From positions 1 through 6,012 of the forward strand of contig CAZWTK010000062.1 in assembly GCA_964636655.1 (NCBI GenBank): a stretch of 6,012 nucleotides of DNA, given 5' to 3'. How positions within the stretch are numbered: position 1 is the first letter of the stretch; each line of letters opens with the position of its first letter. Both the position numbers and the translations under genes were made by a program. The notes under the pieces are model-generated. The model searched no databases, was not told the origin of the DNA, and saw nothing but the letters and a program-made list of their open reading frames with translations. This document shows positions 1-6,012 of this stretch, piece by piece. This stretch comes from Fen-549 sp964636655 (GTDB taxonomy: Bacteria; Actinomycetota; Thermoleophilia; Gaiellales; Gaiellaceae).

Positions 1-52
1 GCGCGCCTGCTTTGGGAGCAGGAGGCCCCCGGTTCGAATCCGGGCGTCCCGA
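1..52 (+). tRNA. tRNA-Pro (anticodon TGG), 5' end cut by window edge
   Basis: The sequence folds as the 3' part of a tRNA. The D-stem 3' strand is at 1-4. The anticodon stem pairs 6-10 with 18-22 around the seven-base loop TTTGGGA (11-17), giving anticodon TGG, which reads proline CCN codons. A five-base variable loop (23-27) follows. The T arm pairs CCCGG (28-32) with CCGGG (40-44) around TTCGAAT. The acceptor 3' strand is CGTCCCG (45-51) with discriminator A at 52. The next bases are TTA, so CCA is not encoded and must be added after transcription. The acceptor 5' strand and most of the D arm lie outside the window; the acceptor predicts a 5' strand of CGGGACG. Identity is secure from anticodon and T arm. 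Confidence 0.95.
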
Positions 53-56
53 TTAT

Positions 57-99
57 CCGCGAAAAGTCGGCCCGCGAAGCGGGCTATGACTTTTCGCGG
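57..99. terminator. Nested hairpin after tRNA-Pro, probable bidirectional terminator
   Basis: A perfect 12-bp inverted repeat (57-68 with 88-99, CCGCGAAAAGTC and its complement) encloses a second perfect 6-bp stem (GCCCGC 70-75 with GCGGGC 79-84) with a GAA loop. The inner GC-rich hairpin is flanked by an A run on the left and a T run (91-94) on the right, so either strand reads as a hairpin followed shortly by CTTTT. It starts five bases after the tRNA and lies between the plus-strand tRNA and the minus-strand regulator gene, so it could end transcription from both sides. The U tract is short and sits inside the outer stem, so efficiency as an intrinsic terminator is uncertain. Confidence 0.7.
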
Positions 100-113
100 T
101 ATGAGCACTGTGT

Positions 114-155
114 ACGAGTCAGCGCGCCTGCGACGTTTGTGCGTTTGTGACTCGT
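114..155. repeat. 8-bp inverted repeat with 26-nt loop
   Basis: ACGAGTCA (114-121) is the exact reverse complement of TGACTCGT (148-155), separated by 26 bases. It lies in the 100-268 gap, which is otherwise without a credible gene: the open frame across 84-269 on the minus strand has no recognisable protein character and runs through the terminator hairpin. The element could be a weak RNA hairpin at the 3' end of the kinase/regulator transcript, or a protein-binding palindrome. Chance is also possible at this length. Confidence 0.4.
134..149. repeat. Tandem 8-bp direct repeat (CGTTTGTG x2)
   Basis: CGTTTGTG occurs twice head to tail (134-141 and 142-149), overlapping the loop and the start of the right arm of the surrounding inverted repeat. 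No further copies were seen nearby. The role is unknown; it may be a replication-slippage duplication. Confidence 0.6.
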
Positions 156-268
156 CTGCTCCCAGATGAGGTGCGCGGCCAGCCGTGAGTGTGAGCAGTG
201 TTCGAGATGAAAGAACCGGGGAATGGCGTTGTGTGAGCCGCGTCCGTCATGCCGGTCGCGGCGGCCCA

Positions 269-703
269 CTACTCGTGTACCAGCGCCCGCAGCTCGGCCA
301 GCTTCTCGCTGCGCAAGAGGTCTAGCCCGTCGCTTTTTATTCGCTCCATCAATGTCTCGATCAACGGCGCCAGCTCGAGCGGGTTGAAGGGCTTGGTGAC
401 GTACTCGATTCCCCCGATGTCCAACCCTCGAGCGCGGTCGCGCACCTCGGCCCGGGCGGTCAAAAAGACGATCGGAATCTCCTTGGTGAGCTCGTCCGCA
501 ACGAGCAGCTGCGCCACTTCCCAGCCATCGAGGCGAGGCATCATCACGTCGAGCAGAATCACGTCGGGCCGCTCGTGACGGGCGATCTCGATCCCGCTCT
601 CGCCGTCGGAGGCCTCGATGACCTCCATGCCTTCGGCTTCAAGGTTGACACGGCAAAGCAGCCGAATCGGCGCTTCGTCATCGATTATCAGAACCCGGGT
701 CAT
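269..703 (-). CDS. Single-domain response regulator (receiver only)
   Basis: A 144-aa cytoplasmic CheY-like receiver that should accept a phosphoryl group from the adjacent histidine kinase. Residues 3-9 (RVLIIDD) give beta 1 and the acidic Mg-binding pair D8/D9. The phosphoacceptor is D52 in VILLDVMMPRLDGWE, the conserved switch residues are T82 (FLTAR) and Y101, and the conserved lysine is K104 in VTKPF. All catalytic positions are intact. The usual GADDY before the lysine is GGIEY here. After the receiver (to about 120) there is only a charged, probably helical tail of about 25 residues and no DNA-binding or enzymatic output domain, so the output must be by protein contact or further phosphotransfer. 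The ATG at 703 fits the start of the fold and has a purine-rich site upstream. It lies 37 nt downstream of the kinase stop on the same strand, so the two are probably co-transcribed. Confidence 0.93.
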   Translation of the reverse strand: MTRVLIIDDEAPIRLLCRVNLEAEGMEVIEASDGESGIEIARHERPDVILLDVMMPRLDGWEVAQLLVADELTKEIPIVFLTARAEVRDRARGLDIGGIEYVTKPFNPLELAPLIETLMERIKSDGLDLLRSEKLAELRALVHE

Positions 704-714
704 CGCGGTACCTG

Positions 715-720
715 CTTCCT
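715..720 (-). promoter_or_regulatory. Ribosome binding site of the response regulator
   Basis: On the minus strand AGGAAG lies 11 nt before the ATG at 703, inside the 37-nt gap after the kinase stop. The spacing is slightly long but the match supports independent initiation on a shared transcript and supports ATG 703 as the start. Confidence 0.5.
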
Positions 721-740
721 ATACCCGAGTTCGGCGTAGC

Positions 741-3548
741 TCACTCCCCCACCACTGTCTCGCCTTCGAAGGGAAGCTCGAGCGAGAAGGAGGAGCCCTC
801 ACCCTCAACCGATTCCACCCAGATGCGGCCTCCCATCGCGGTCACCAGTCCGCGTGAGATGAACAGGCCCAGGCCGGTTCCGCCACTCAGCACCGAGGAC
901 GACCCCCGGTAGAACTTGCGGAAGATGCGCTCCCGCTCCTCTTCGGGGATACCGACCCCTTCGTCGCTCACGCACACCTCGACCGCGCCGGAGTGCTTGT
1001 GCCCGACAACGCGCACCGTGCCGCCGCCCGGCGAGAACTTGACGGCGTTGTCGACGAGATTGACCAGCACCCGGCGTAGCTTCTCGCGATCGGCCTCGGC
1101 GTTGAGCGACTCGTTCGAGAGCTCGACCTCGAAGCTGTGCTCGTCGCCCTTGACGCCGGCCAACTCGGTACGTGCGCTCTCCACGACCTCACGCACGACG
1201 TTACCGACGTCGATTGTCGCCAGCTCGACCTGAAGATCGCCGGAGTCGAGCTCGGCGACATCGAGCAGAGCATCCACGATCCCGGTCAGACGCTCCGACT
1301 CCGAGGCTATGTAGGAGAGAAAGGTCTGTCGCTGAACGTCGTCGAACAGCTCGCCGCGGCGCAGTAGCGTTTCGGCGAAGCCGTAGATGGAGGTCAACGG
1401 CGCACGCAGCTCATGTGAGATCGAGGAGACGAAGTCGGACTTGGCCTGCTCGACGAAGCGGTCGGCCGAAACGTCGCGGAGCGTGTAGATCTTGCCGGCG
1501 ATCTGCCCGGCGGGATCTTGCATGACCGCCTCGGCCACCTGTAGCCACAGCTCCCGCTCGCCGCGCTTGATCGAAATCGAGCGCTCCTCGGCTCCCTCCG
1601 ACGCCTCCAGGTCGTGGTGAAGCACCTCGCTCAGCGGACGCCCCAGCGCCTCGCTCGAGCCGATACCGGTGATTCGCTCGGCCGCGGCGTTCCAGAGCAC
1701 GATCTGACTCGCGCGATCAACCGCGACGATGCCGTCGGCGACGCTGGAGAGAATGGCGAGGCTCTGCTCCCGCTCGAGCGACACGCGCAGGTAGAGCGAG
1801 GCGTTGGCCAGCGCGGTGGCGCTGTTGGCCGCCAGCGTGACGAGAGCTTCGATCTCCTTCAGGCGCCAGGCGCGGGCACGGCGCGAGTAGACGATGAGCA
1901 CCCCGCACAGCGCATCGTCGGACCCGATCAGCGGGACACCAATCAGAGCCTCGAAACCATGACCAGCGACCGGATCGAGCGGGCCCAAAGGCCCCTCGTC
2001 GCGCGCCAGATCTTCGATCACGAGCGGCGCGCGCGAATGAACCAGATCGCCTGCCAGCGAGACCGCCACCGGGAAGCGCCGCCCGTACATCTCCTCCAGC
2101 CCGCCGCCCTCGCTCGCGCGCACGACGAGCTCGTTCGCTTCGAGCTCGAGCATCAGGGCCGCGTCGCCCTCGAGCAGCGCGATCGCCTGACGAACCGCCG
2201 CCGTCATCACCTGCTTAGAGCTCGCTGGGCCGATCAGCTCGGCCCGACCGCCGGCCAGTCTCTGCGCCAGCACCGAGTCGAGCTCGAGCTCGTTGGCCAT
2301 GGCCTCTGTCGCCACTAGAAGAGCCTCCTGCTCCTCGAGCCGGCGCTTGTTCTCTTCGATCAGGCCCGCCGTGTGAAGCGCGATCCCGAGCTCGCGTGCG
2401 ATCGCTTCGATGAACGCTATGTCGTCGTCCGACCAGCGTCGAACCACCGATGTGTGCCCGGCGAGAGCCCCGATCACCGAGTCGAACAGGATGATCGGCG
2501 CCGATAGAACGGCCCGGCTGCCCAGCTCGAGCAGAGCCGCACGCCTGCCGAGCGAATCGTCCTCGAGCCTCGGGTCGTTCTCCACGTCTGCGATCGCCGC
2601 CGTCTTCCGCTCGCGCAGCGCGAGGTTCGAGACCGAGAGGAAGGGCGTCTTGTCGGCCGTGACCGGCTCGATTCCGTCCTGGCGCCATTCGGCCCTGAGC
2701 GGCGCGGCGCTGTCGGGCTCGCCTAGGCGGACGAAACAGCGTTCGACGTCGAGGGCTTTCGCAGTCTCGGCAAGCGCGGCGTCAATCAACCGGTCGACGT
2801 CGAGCTCGGCGCGAACCCGGCGCGAGATCTCCGCCACCAGACGCTCGCGCTCGAGCCCTCGCTCGAGCGCGCTAACGGAATCCATCCGTTCGATGGCAAG
2901 AGTCCCCTCGGCGGCCAGCATCCTCATCAACGACAGCTGCTCCGAGCGAAAGGCCCGGAACTCGCTCGTCGAGCCGGCAACCAGGACGCCGACGATTCGC
3001 CGCTCGCCCTCGAGTGGAAGGAAGACCAGACTCTTCAGCCCTGCTCGCCCGACCAGTTCTGGGTTCACATCCGCCGAGTTGGGCGCGTCTTCGACCGTGA
3101 AGATGGCGCGAGTCTCGAAGGCCTGCCTGATGCCGGAGACCTCGTGCTCGAGATCCAGCCTCTTCGACGGGAACCAGTCCACATCGGTGCCGGCGGCGCG
3201 ACCTATCAGCCCCCTTGCCTCGCTGCCATCCGCGTCAATCAGCATCAGGCCCGAGAAGTCGAAGCCGACCAGGTCGTTGAGCGTGTCTAAAACGGTGCGC
3301 GCGATGCTCTCTCGATCGCTTGTGAGTGCGAGAGCGGACGAGAGCTCGGCGACCGCGGCGAGCTGGCGCTCCCCGGCGGCCAGCTCCCGTGCGCGTCGGC
3401 GGCCTCGCAGAACGAAGATATCGATCAGGAGATGAACAGCGATCGCTAGGCCCAGAGCGAGCGCCAGGATTTCGAGCACGCCGCCGAAGACCGCGGCATC
3501 GGACACGCCCGCGAGCCGGGTCAGCAGGGTTGTATCCGAGACCAGCAC
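741..3548 (-). CDS. Membrane-anchored sensor histidine kinase with three GAF domains and a PAS domain
   Basis: From GTG 3548 the protein has 935 aa. After a short N-terminus (1-17), one hydrophobic helix spans about 18-47, followed by RGRRRAR, so the rest is predicted cytoplasmic. Three GAF-like regions follow (about 65-222, 238-395, 410-585), the third with a less typical N-terminal part. Then come a PAS domain (about 592-697, with GIVAVD and LWNAAAERITG), HisKA with phosphoacceptor H712 in SHELRAPLTS, and HATPase_c with N box (N830/N834), G1 box (DEGVGIP, 862-868), F box (FRKFYRG) and G2 box (GGTGLGLF, 889-896). All kinase motifs are intact. No extracellular sensor domain exists, so the signal is probably cytoplasmic, but the ligands cannot be told. 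The open frame extends to an ATG at 3764, but that would overlap divergent ispH by about 147 bp; GTG 3548 is the first plausible start in the intergenic region and has a -10-like TATCAT 9 nt before it. The family is certain, the exact start moderately so. Confidence 0.92.
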   Translation of the reverse strand: MLVSDTTLLTRLAGVSDAAVFGGVLEILALALGLAIAVHLLIDIFVLRGRRRARELAAGERQLAAVAELSSALALTSDRESIARTVLDTLNDLVGFDFSGLMLIDADGSEARGLIGRAAGTDVDWFPSKRLDLEHEVSGIRQAFETRAIFTVEDAPNSADVNPELVGRAGLKSLVFLPLEGERRIVGVLVAGSTSEFRAFRSEQLSLMRMLAAEGTLAIERMDSVSALERGLERERLVAEISRRVRAELDVDRLIDAALAETAKALDVERCFVRLGEPDSAAPLRAEWRQDGIEPVTADKTPFLSVSNLALRERKTAAIADVENDPRLEDDSLGRRAALLELGSRAVLSAPIILFDSVIGALAGHTSVVRRWSDDDIAFIEAIARELGIALHTAGLIEENKRRLEEQEALLVATEAMANELELDSVLAQRLAGGRAELIGPASSKQVMTAAVRQAIALLEGDAALMLELEANELVVRASEGGGLEEMYGRRFPVAVSLAGDLVHSRAPLVIEDLARDEGPLGPLDPVAGHGFEALIGVPLIGSDDALCGVLIVYSRRARAWRLKEIEALVTLAANSATALANASLYLRVSLEREQSLAILSSVADGIVAVDRASQIVLWNAAAERITGIGSSEALGRPLSEVLHHDLEASEGAEERSISIKRGERELWLQVAEAVMQDPAGQIAGKIYTLRDVSADRFVEQAKSDFVSSISHELRAPLTSIYGFAETLLRRGELFDDVQRQTFLSYIASESERLTGIVDALLDVAELDSGDLQVELATIDVGNVVREVVESARTELAGVKGDEHSFEVELSNESLNAEADREKLRRVLVNLVDNAVKFSPGGGTVRVVGHKHSGAVEVCVSDEGVGIPEEERERIFRKFYRGSSSVLSGGTGLGLFISRGLVTAMGGRIWVESVEGEGSSFSLELPFEGETVVGE

Positions 3549-3557
3549 CGGAAAACG

Positions 3558-3563
3558 ATGATA
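3558..3563 (-). promoter_or_regulatory. Candidate -10 element for the kinase (leaderless)
   Basis: Read on the minus strand, TATCAT (3563 to 3558) matches the TAnnnT actinobacterial -10 pattern and ends 9 nt before GTG 3548. Transcription starting 7-10 nt downstream would begin at or almost at the start codon, and no Shine-Dalgarno-like sequence precedes that GTG. I found no convincing -35 box. Confidence 0.45.
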
Positions 3564-3605
3564 CGCCCTCTCCGTGCGTTGCGACCCGAGGCGAAGCGCC
3601 AGAGC

Positions 3606-3611
3606 TACGAT
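3606..3611 (+). promoter_or_regulatory. Candidate -10 element for ispH (leaderless)
   Basis: TACGAT matches the TAnnnT -10 pattern and ends 6 nt before GTG 3618, the distance expected if transcription starts on the first base of the start codon. No good Shine-Dalgarno sequence precedes any candidate ispH start (GTG 3618, 3630 or 3642), which favours a leaderless message. A TTGCGA at 3579-3584 resembles a -35 box but the 21-nt spacer is too long for a standard promoter. Confidence 0.45.
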
Positions 3612-3617
3612 GGCTGA

Positions 3618-4580
3618 GTGGATGGTCGAGTGGTTCAGCGCGTGATTCTCGCCTCGCCGCGCGGCTACTGCGCCGGTGTCGAGCGCGCTGTCGAGACGGT
3701 CGTGCGGGCTCTCGCTCTCCACGGCACCGTCTACGTGCGCCATGAGATCGTTCACAACCGGCACGTAGTGCGCGAATTAAAGGAGCGCGGCGCGATCTTT
3801 GTGCAGGATGAACGGGAAGCGCCGGCCGGGGCAACGCTGGTGCTTTCGGCCCACGGAGTCGCACCTGAGGTGTACGGGCGCAGCGCGCAGCTCGGGCAGC
3901 GAACAATCGACGCAACCTGCCCGCTCGTCAACAAGGTGCACGTCCAGGCGCGCCGCTTCGCCGCCGACGGGTACCAGATCGTTCTGATCGGTCACGCCGG
4001 CCACGAGGAGGTGGTCGGGACGATGGGCGAGGCCCCAGATGCGATCGTACTGGTGGAGTCGATCGCCGACGTCGAGGCGCTCTCGTTCCCTGCCGAAGCG
4101 AAACTCGCCTACGTCACACAGACAACGCTCTCGGTCGAGGAGACGGCCGAGATCGTCGCCGCGCTGCAGCGCCGCTTCCCCGATATCCGCGCACCCAAGC
4201 GCGAAGACATCTGTTATGCGACCTCCAACCGGCAGCGCGCTGTGAGGGACATGCTGCCGCGGATCCAACTCCTGCTCGTGATCGGCTCCGAGAACAGCTC
4301 CAACTCGAACCGGCTGGTGGACGTGGCCCGAGCCGGCGGCATCGAGGCGCACCTGATCGAGGACGCCGCCGCGATCGAGGAGAGCTGGCTCGAGCAGGTC
4401 GACACCGTCGGCGTCAGCTCAGGCGCCTCGGCCCCCGAGCGGCTGGTCAAGGAGGTGTGCGACTGGTTCCGCGATCGCGGCGTCGAGCAGATCGAGCAGC
4501 ACGGCGTCGTCGAGGAGCACGTCAAGTTCCGGCTACCGGTCGAGCTGCGCCAGGAGTTGAGAACGAAAGAGAGCGCATGA
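3618..4580 (+). CDS. ispH: 4-hydroxy-3-methylbut-2-enyl diphosphate reductase (IspH)
   Basis: This iron-sulfur enzyme carries out the last step of the MEP pathway in the cytosol, reducing HMBPP to IPP and DMAPP. The 320-aa product aligns by eye along its full length with E. coli IspH. The three cluster-ligand cysteines are present: C18 (SPRGYCAGV), C101 (DATCPLV) and C199 (DICYATSNRQ). Substrate-binding residues are also in place: H46 (EIVHNR), H79 (SAHGV), H129 and E131 (GHEEVVG), the TQTTLS segment (167-172), SSNSN (227-231) and the SSGASAPE loop. The start is uncertain: GTG 3618 fits a leaderless promoter and is chosen here, whereas GTG 3642 would give an N-terminus closer to the E. coli length; the core is unaffected. 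Leu54 is a TTA codon (3777-3779), rare in such GC-rich genes. The stop overlaps the next gene by four bases, indicating translational coupling. Confidence 0.97.
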   Translation: MDGRVVQRVILASPRGYCAGVERAVETVVRALALHGTVYVRHEIVHNRHVVRELKERGAIFVQDEREAPAGATLVLSAHGVAPEVYGRSAQLGQRTIDATCPLVNKVHVQARRFAADGYQIVLIGHAGHEEVVGTMGEAPDAIVLVESIADVEALSFPAEAKLAYVTQTTLSVEETAEIVAALQRRFPDIRAPKREDICYATSNRQRAVRDMLPRIQLLLVIGSENSSNSNRLVDVARAGGIEAHLIEDAAAIEESWLEQVDTVGVSSGASAPERLVKEVCDWFRDRGVEQIEQHGVVEEHVKFRLPVELRQELRTKESA

Positions 4581-5215
4581 AGCTCACTCCGGGCGCGATC
4601 CTCGACTACGTAGAGCAGCAGTCCACGGCGAGCTCAGCACAGCTCGAGGAGCTGGCGAGGGAGACGGTGCGCACGCTCGGCTGGCCGGAGATGCTCTCGG
4701 GGCCCGTGGTCGGGCGCCTGCTCGAGTTCCTCGTCTTCGCGCTCGGGGCGCGCTCGGTGCTCGAGATCGGAACCTTCTCGGGCTACTCGGCGCTCTGCAT
4801 GGCCGAGGGGCTTCCGCCCGACGGGCACATCGTCACGCTCGAGCGCGACGAGGCCCATGCCGAGTTTGCGCGCCGAGCGATCGCCGTCAGCCCGCATGCG
4901 AAGAGGATCGAGATCGTGCTCGGCCCGGCGCTGGCCTCGCTCGAGGAGCTTCCCGGCCCGTTCGATTTCGTCTTCATCGACGCCGACAAGGTGGGCTACC
5001 CCGACTACTACGAGGCGGTACTGCCGAAACTCGCTCCGCACGGCCTGATCGCTGTCGACAACACCCTGCGCAGCGGGAGTGTGCTCGACGAGACGGATAG
5101 GAGCCCCGCCGCCGAGGCTACCCGCGCCTTCAACGAGCGGGTGCGAACCGACCCGCGTGTGCGTTGCGTGATCCTGAGCGTGCGCGACGGGGTTACTTTG
5201 ATCCGGCGCGCTTGA
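4577..5215 (+). CDS. SAM-dependent O-methyltransferase, family 3 (caffeoyl-CoA/catechol type)
   Basis: A 212-aa class I methyltransferase, the usual length for the bacterial metal-dependent O-methyltransferase family that methylates catechol-like hydroxyls. Motif I for SAM binding is VLEIGTFSGYSA (61-72), followed by an acidic ribose-binding position E89 in VTLERDE. Family metal ligands are visible: D135 in FIDADK, and D161/N162 in AVDNTL; the YPDYYE segment (141-146) is also typical. No signal peptide is seen, so it should be cytosolic. The chosen ATG 4577 forms an ATGA overlap with the ispH stop and has purine-rich AAAGAGAG (4566-4573) just upstream; the frame is open further upstream to 4457, but that stretch lies inside ispH and has no family similarity. 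The substrate is unknown. Co-expression with ispH could hint at a quinone or other prenylated phenol, but the sequence does not show this. Confidence 0.92.
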   Translation: MKLTPGAILDYVEQQSTASSAQLEELARETVRTLGWPEMLSGPVVGRLLEFLVFALGARSVLEIGTFSGYSALCMAEGLPPDGHIVTLERDEAHAEFARRAIAVSPHAKRIEIVLGPALASLEELPGPFDFVFIDADKVGYPDYYEAVLPKLAPHGLIAVDNTLRSGSVLDETDRSPAAEATRAFNERVRTDPRVRCVILSVRDGVTLIRRA

Positions 5216-5296
5216 CGTCGATACTCCGCTCATCCTGAGCTGGTGATCGCTTCCAGGAAAACGAGTGCGACTGTCGGCGCCGTGGAAGGATGGAGA

Positions 5297-6012
5297 TCAC
5301 GGCCGAGGATAGATCCAGGTGTAGAGATCGGTCGAGTCCACCTGGTCGCTCACGTAATTGAAGTGAGTCCAGGCGAAAACGGCTCGCGTTCCGGAAGCTC
5401 CCATGGTGCCGCCGGAGTAGCGGTTCTCGCCGAGGTTGAACCTTCTCCACACCGATCCCCGACGAGCGAAGATCGCGCGCTTGGCGCCGAGGTCGACGTT
5501 TAGAAACAGCTTCTTCCCGGCTCGGGCGAGAACGGGCCGGGCGCCCGAGCTCACGCGCTCTGTGCGGCGGCCGTGAGCGGTGGGGAGCGAGATCCAGGTG
5601 ACGTAGTCGCCGTTCTTGTCGATGGCGGGCCAGGCGACGACCACCCTGCCCTTGTCGTCTGCGATCGCGTCGAAGCCTTCGTCTGCCGGGCATCCTCGTT
5701 TCGTTGCAGCAAGCCGACTGGCGCCCGCCGGGGTTGCCTGCCAGATGTTGTCGCCGTCCCACGCGCACCACACGTAGGTCGGCACCCGAGCGTTCTGCAC
5801 CACCATCCCCTCATCGACCTGCTGCGGCTTGGCCAGAGTTGCGATCTTCTTGGGCGAGCTCAAGCGGCCGTTCGGGGCGATCGTCGCATAGAAGAGGCGC
5901 TCCCAGGCAGACTGCTCCATTTCACCGTGCGGCGCGCTGACGATCCAGAAGAGGGCGGGGCGACCCTGGGCGTCGAAGGTTGGGTAATAGGTGACCTCAT
6001 TTCGTATGCCAG
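5297..6012 (-). CDS. Unrecognised protein, possible beta-propeller, N-terminus beyond window
   Basis: The frame ends at TGA 5297-5299 and stays open to the right edge, giving the last 237 residues of a longer protein. An internal ATG at 5920 is not a likely start because the 30 codons before it (GIRNEVTYYPTF, then GRPALFWIV) have the same character as what follows. I do not recognise the family. Visible features are short strand motifs ending in an aromatic, repeated at irregular spacing: PALFW (18-22), YVWCAW (79-84), VVVAW (123-127) and AVFAW (210-214). They are often preceded by a turn rich in D, G and N or followed by polar loops, as in sialidase-like or other beta-propeller proteins. Two cysteines (82 and 107) could pair if the protein is exported, but any signal peptide lies outside the window. 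It converges on the methyltransferase across 81 bp. Confidence 0.75.
   Translation of the reverse strand, partial: GIRNEVTYYPTFDAQGRPALFWIVSAPHGEMEQSAWERLFYATIAPNGRLSSPKKIATLAKPQQVDEGMVVQNARVPTYVWCAWDGDNIWQATPAGASRLAATKRGCPADEGFDAIADDKGRVVVAWPAIDKNGDYVTWISLPTAHGRRTERVSSGARPVLARAGKKLFLNVDLGAKRAIFARRGSVWRRFNLGENRYSGGTMGASGTRAVFAWTHFNYVSDQVDSTDLYTWIYPRP

Noticed and set aside
1..268. tRNA-associated integration site of a mobile element
   Set aside because: No second copy of the tRNA 3' end and no integrase or transposase is present in the window, and the neighbouring genes look like core chromosomal genes.
84..269. Minus-strand open frame of 61 codons between the regulator and the tRNA
   Set aside because: It runs into the terminator hairpin, has no protein-like pattern and no convincing ribosome binding site.
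1614..2318. Plus-strand open frame of 234 codons antisense to the kinase
   Set aside because: Composition is rich in R, Q, H and D with no recognisable family, and it lies opposite the conserved PAS and GAF coding region, so it is a shadow frame.
2410..3435. Long plus-strand open frame (341 codons) antisense to the kinase
   Set aside because: Its translation is dominated by S, R and A without domain motifs, as expected for the complement of a GC-rich gene. The opposite strand encodes clear GAF domains.
3610..3645. Eleven-codon ATG frame overlapping the ispH start, possible leader peptide
   Set aside because: It is out of frame with ispH, has no Shine-Dalgarno site and ends inside the gene; chance is the simpler explanation.
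3778..3784. Strong Shine-Dalgarno-like AAAGGAG inside ispH
   Set aside because: The frame it could serve (from TTG 3799) is a short, arginine-rich shadow with no family character, and the site lies within the conserved ispH frame.
5228..5240. Small hairpin (GCTCA/TGAGC) between the methyltransferase and the convergent gene
   Set aside because: Only five base pairs with a three-base loop and no T run on either side; too weak to call a terminator.

Overview
No clearly novel system is visible in this high-GC window. It reads as an ordinary chromosomal stretch of an actinobacterium-like organism. Four things point that way: strong GC bias, a tRNA gene without an encoded CCA end, apparently leaderless genes (a -10 hexamer 6-9 nt before a GTG start), and a sensor kinase with stacked GAF domains beside a single-domain response regulator. 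A deep-branching class such as Thermoleophilia would fit, but that is inference; no taxonomic marker was compared.

Layout. The left edge (1-52) holds the 3' two thirds of a proline tRNA (anticodon TGG), followed by a long nested hairpin (57-99) that looks like a terminator usable from both sides. A 169-base gap (100-268) has no convincing gene but contains an 8-bp inverted repeat around an 8-bp tandem repeat. From 269 to 3548, on the minus strand, lies a two-component pair: a 935-aa membrane-anchored kinase (transmembrane helix, three GAF domains, PAS, HisKA, HATPase) transcribed first, then a 144-aa receiver-only response regulator 37 nt downstream. Divergent from the kinase across about 69 bp is a plus-strand pair: ispH (last step of the MEP isoprenoid pathway) and a class I SAM-dependent O-methyltransferase, joined by an ATGA stop/start overlap. 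Convergent with these, on the minus strand and running off the right edge, is the C-terminal part of an unrecognised protein with repeated beta-strand motifs suggestive of a propeller fold.

How the genes work together. Kinase and regulator very probably form one phosphorelay, with the phosphate passed to a protein that has no DNA-binding output, so the final effector is not in this window. IspH makes IPP and DMAPP; the coupled methyltransferase is probably co-expressed, but its substrate cannot be read from sequence. The kinase and ispH share a short divergent promoter region whose two -10 elements both point to leaderless transcripts. The longest open reading frame of the kinase extends into ispH, and that extension is probably not translated.
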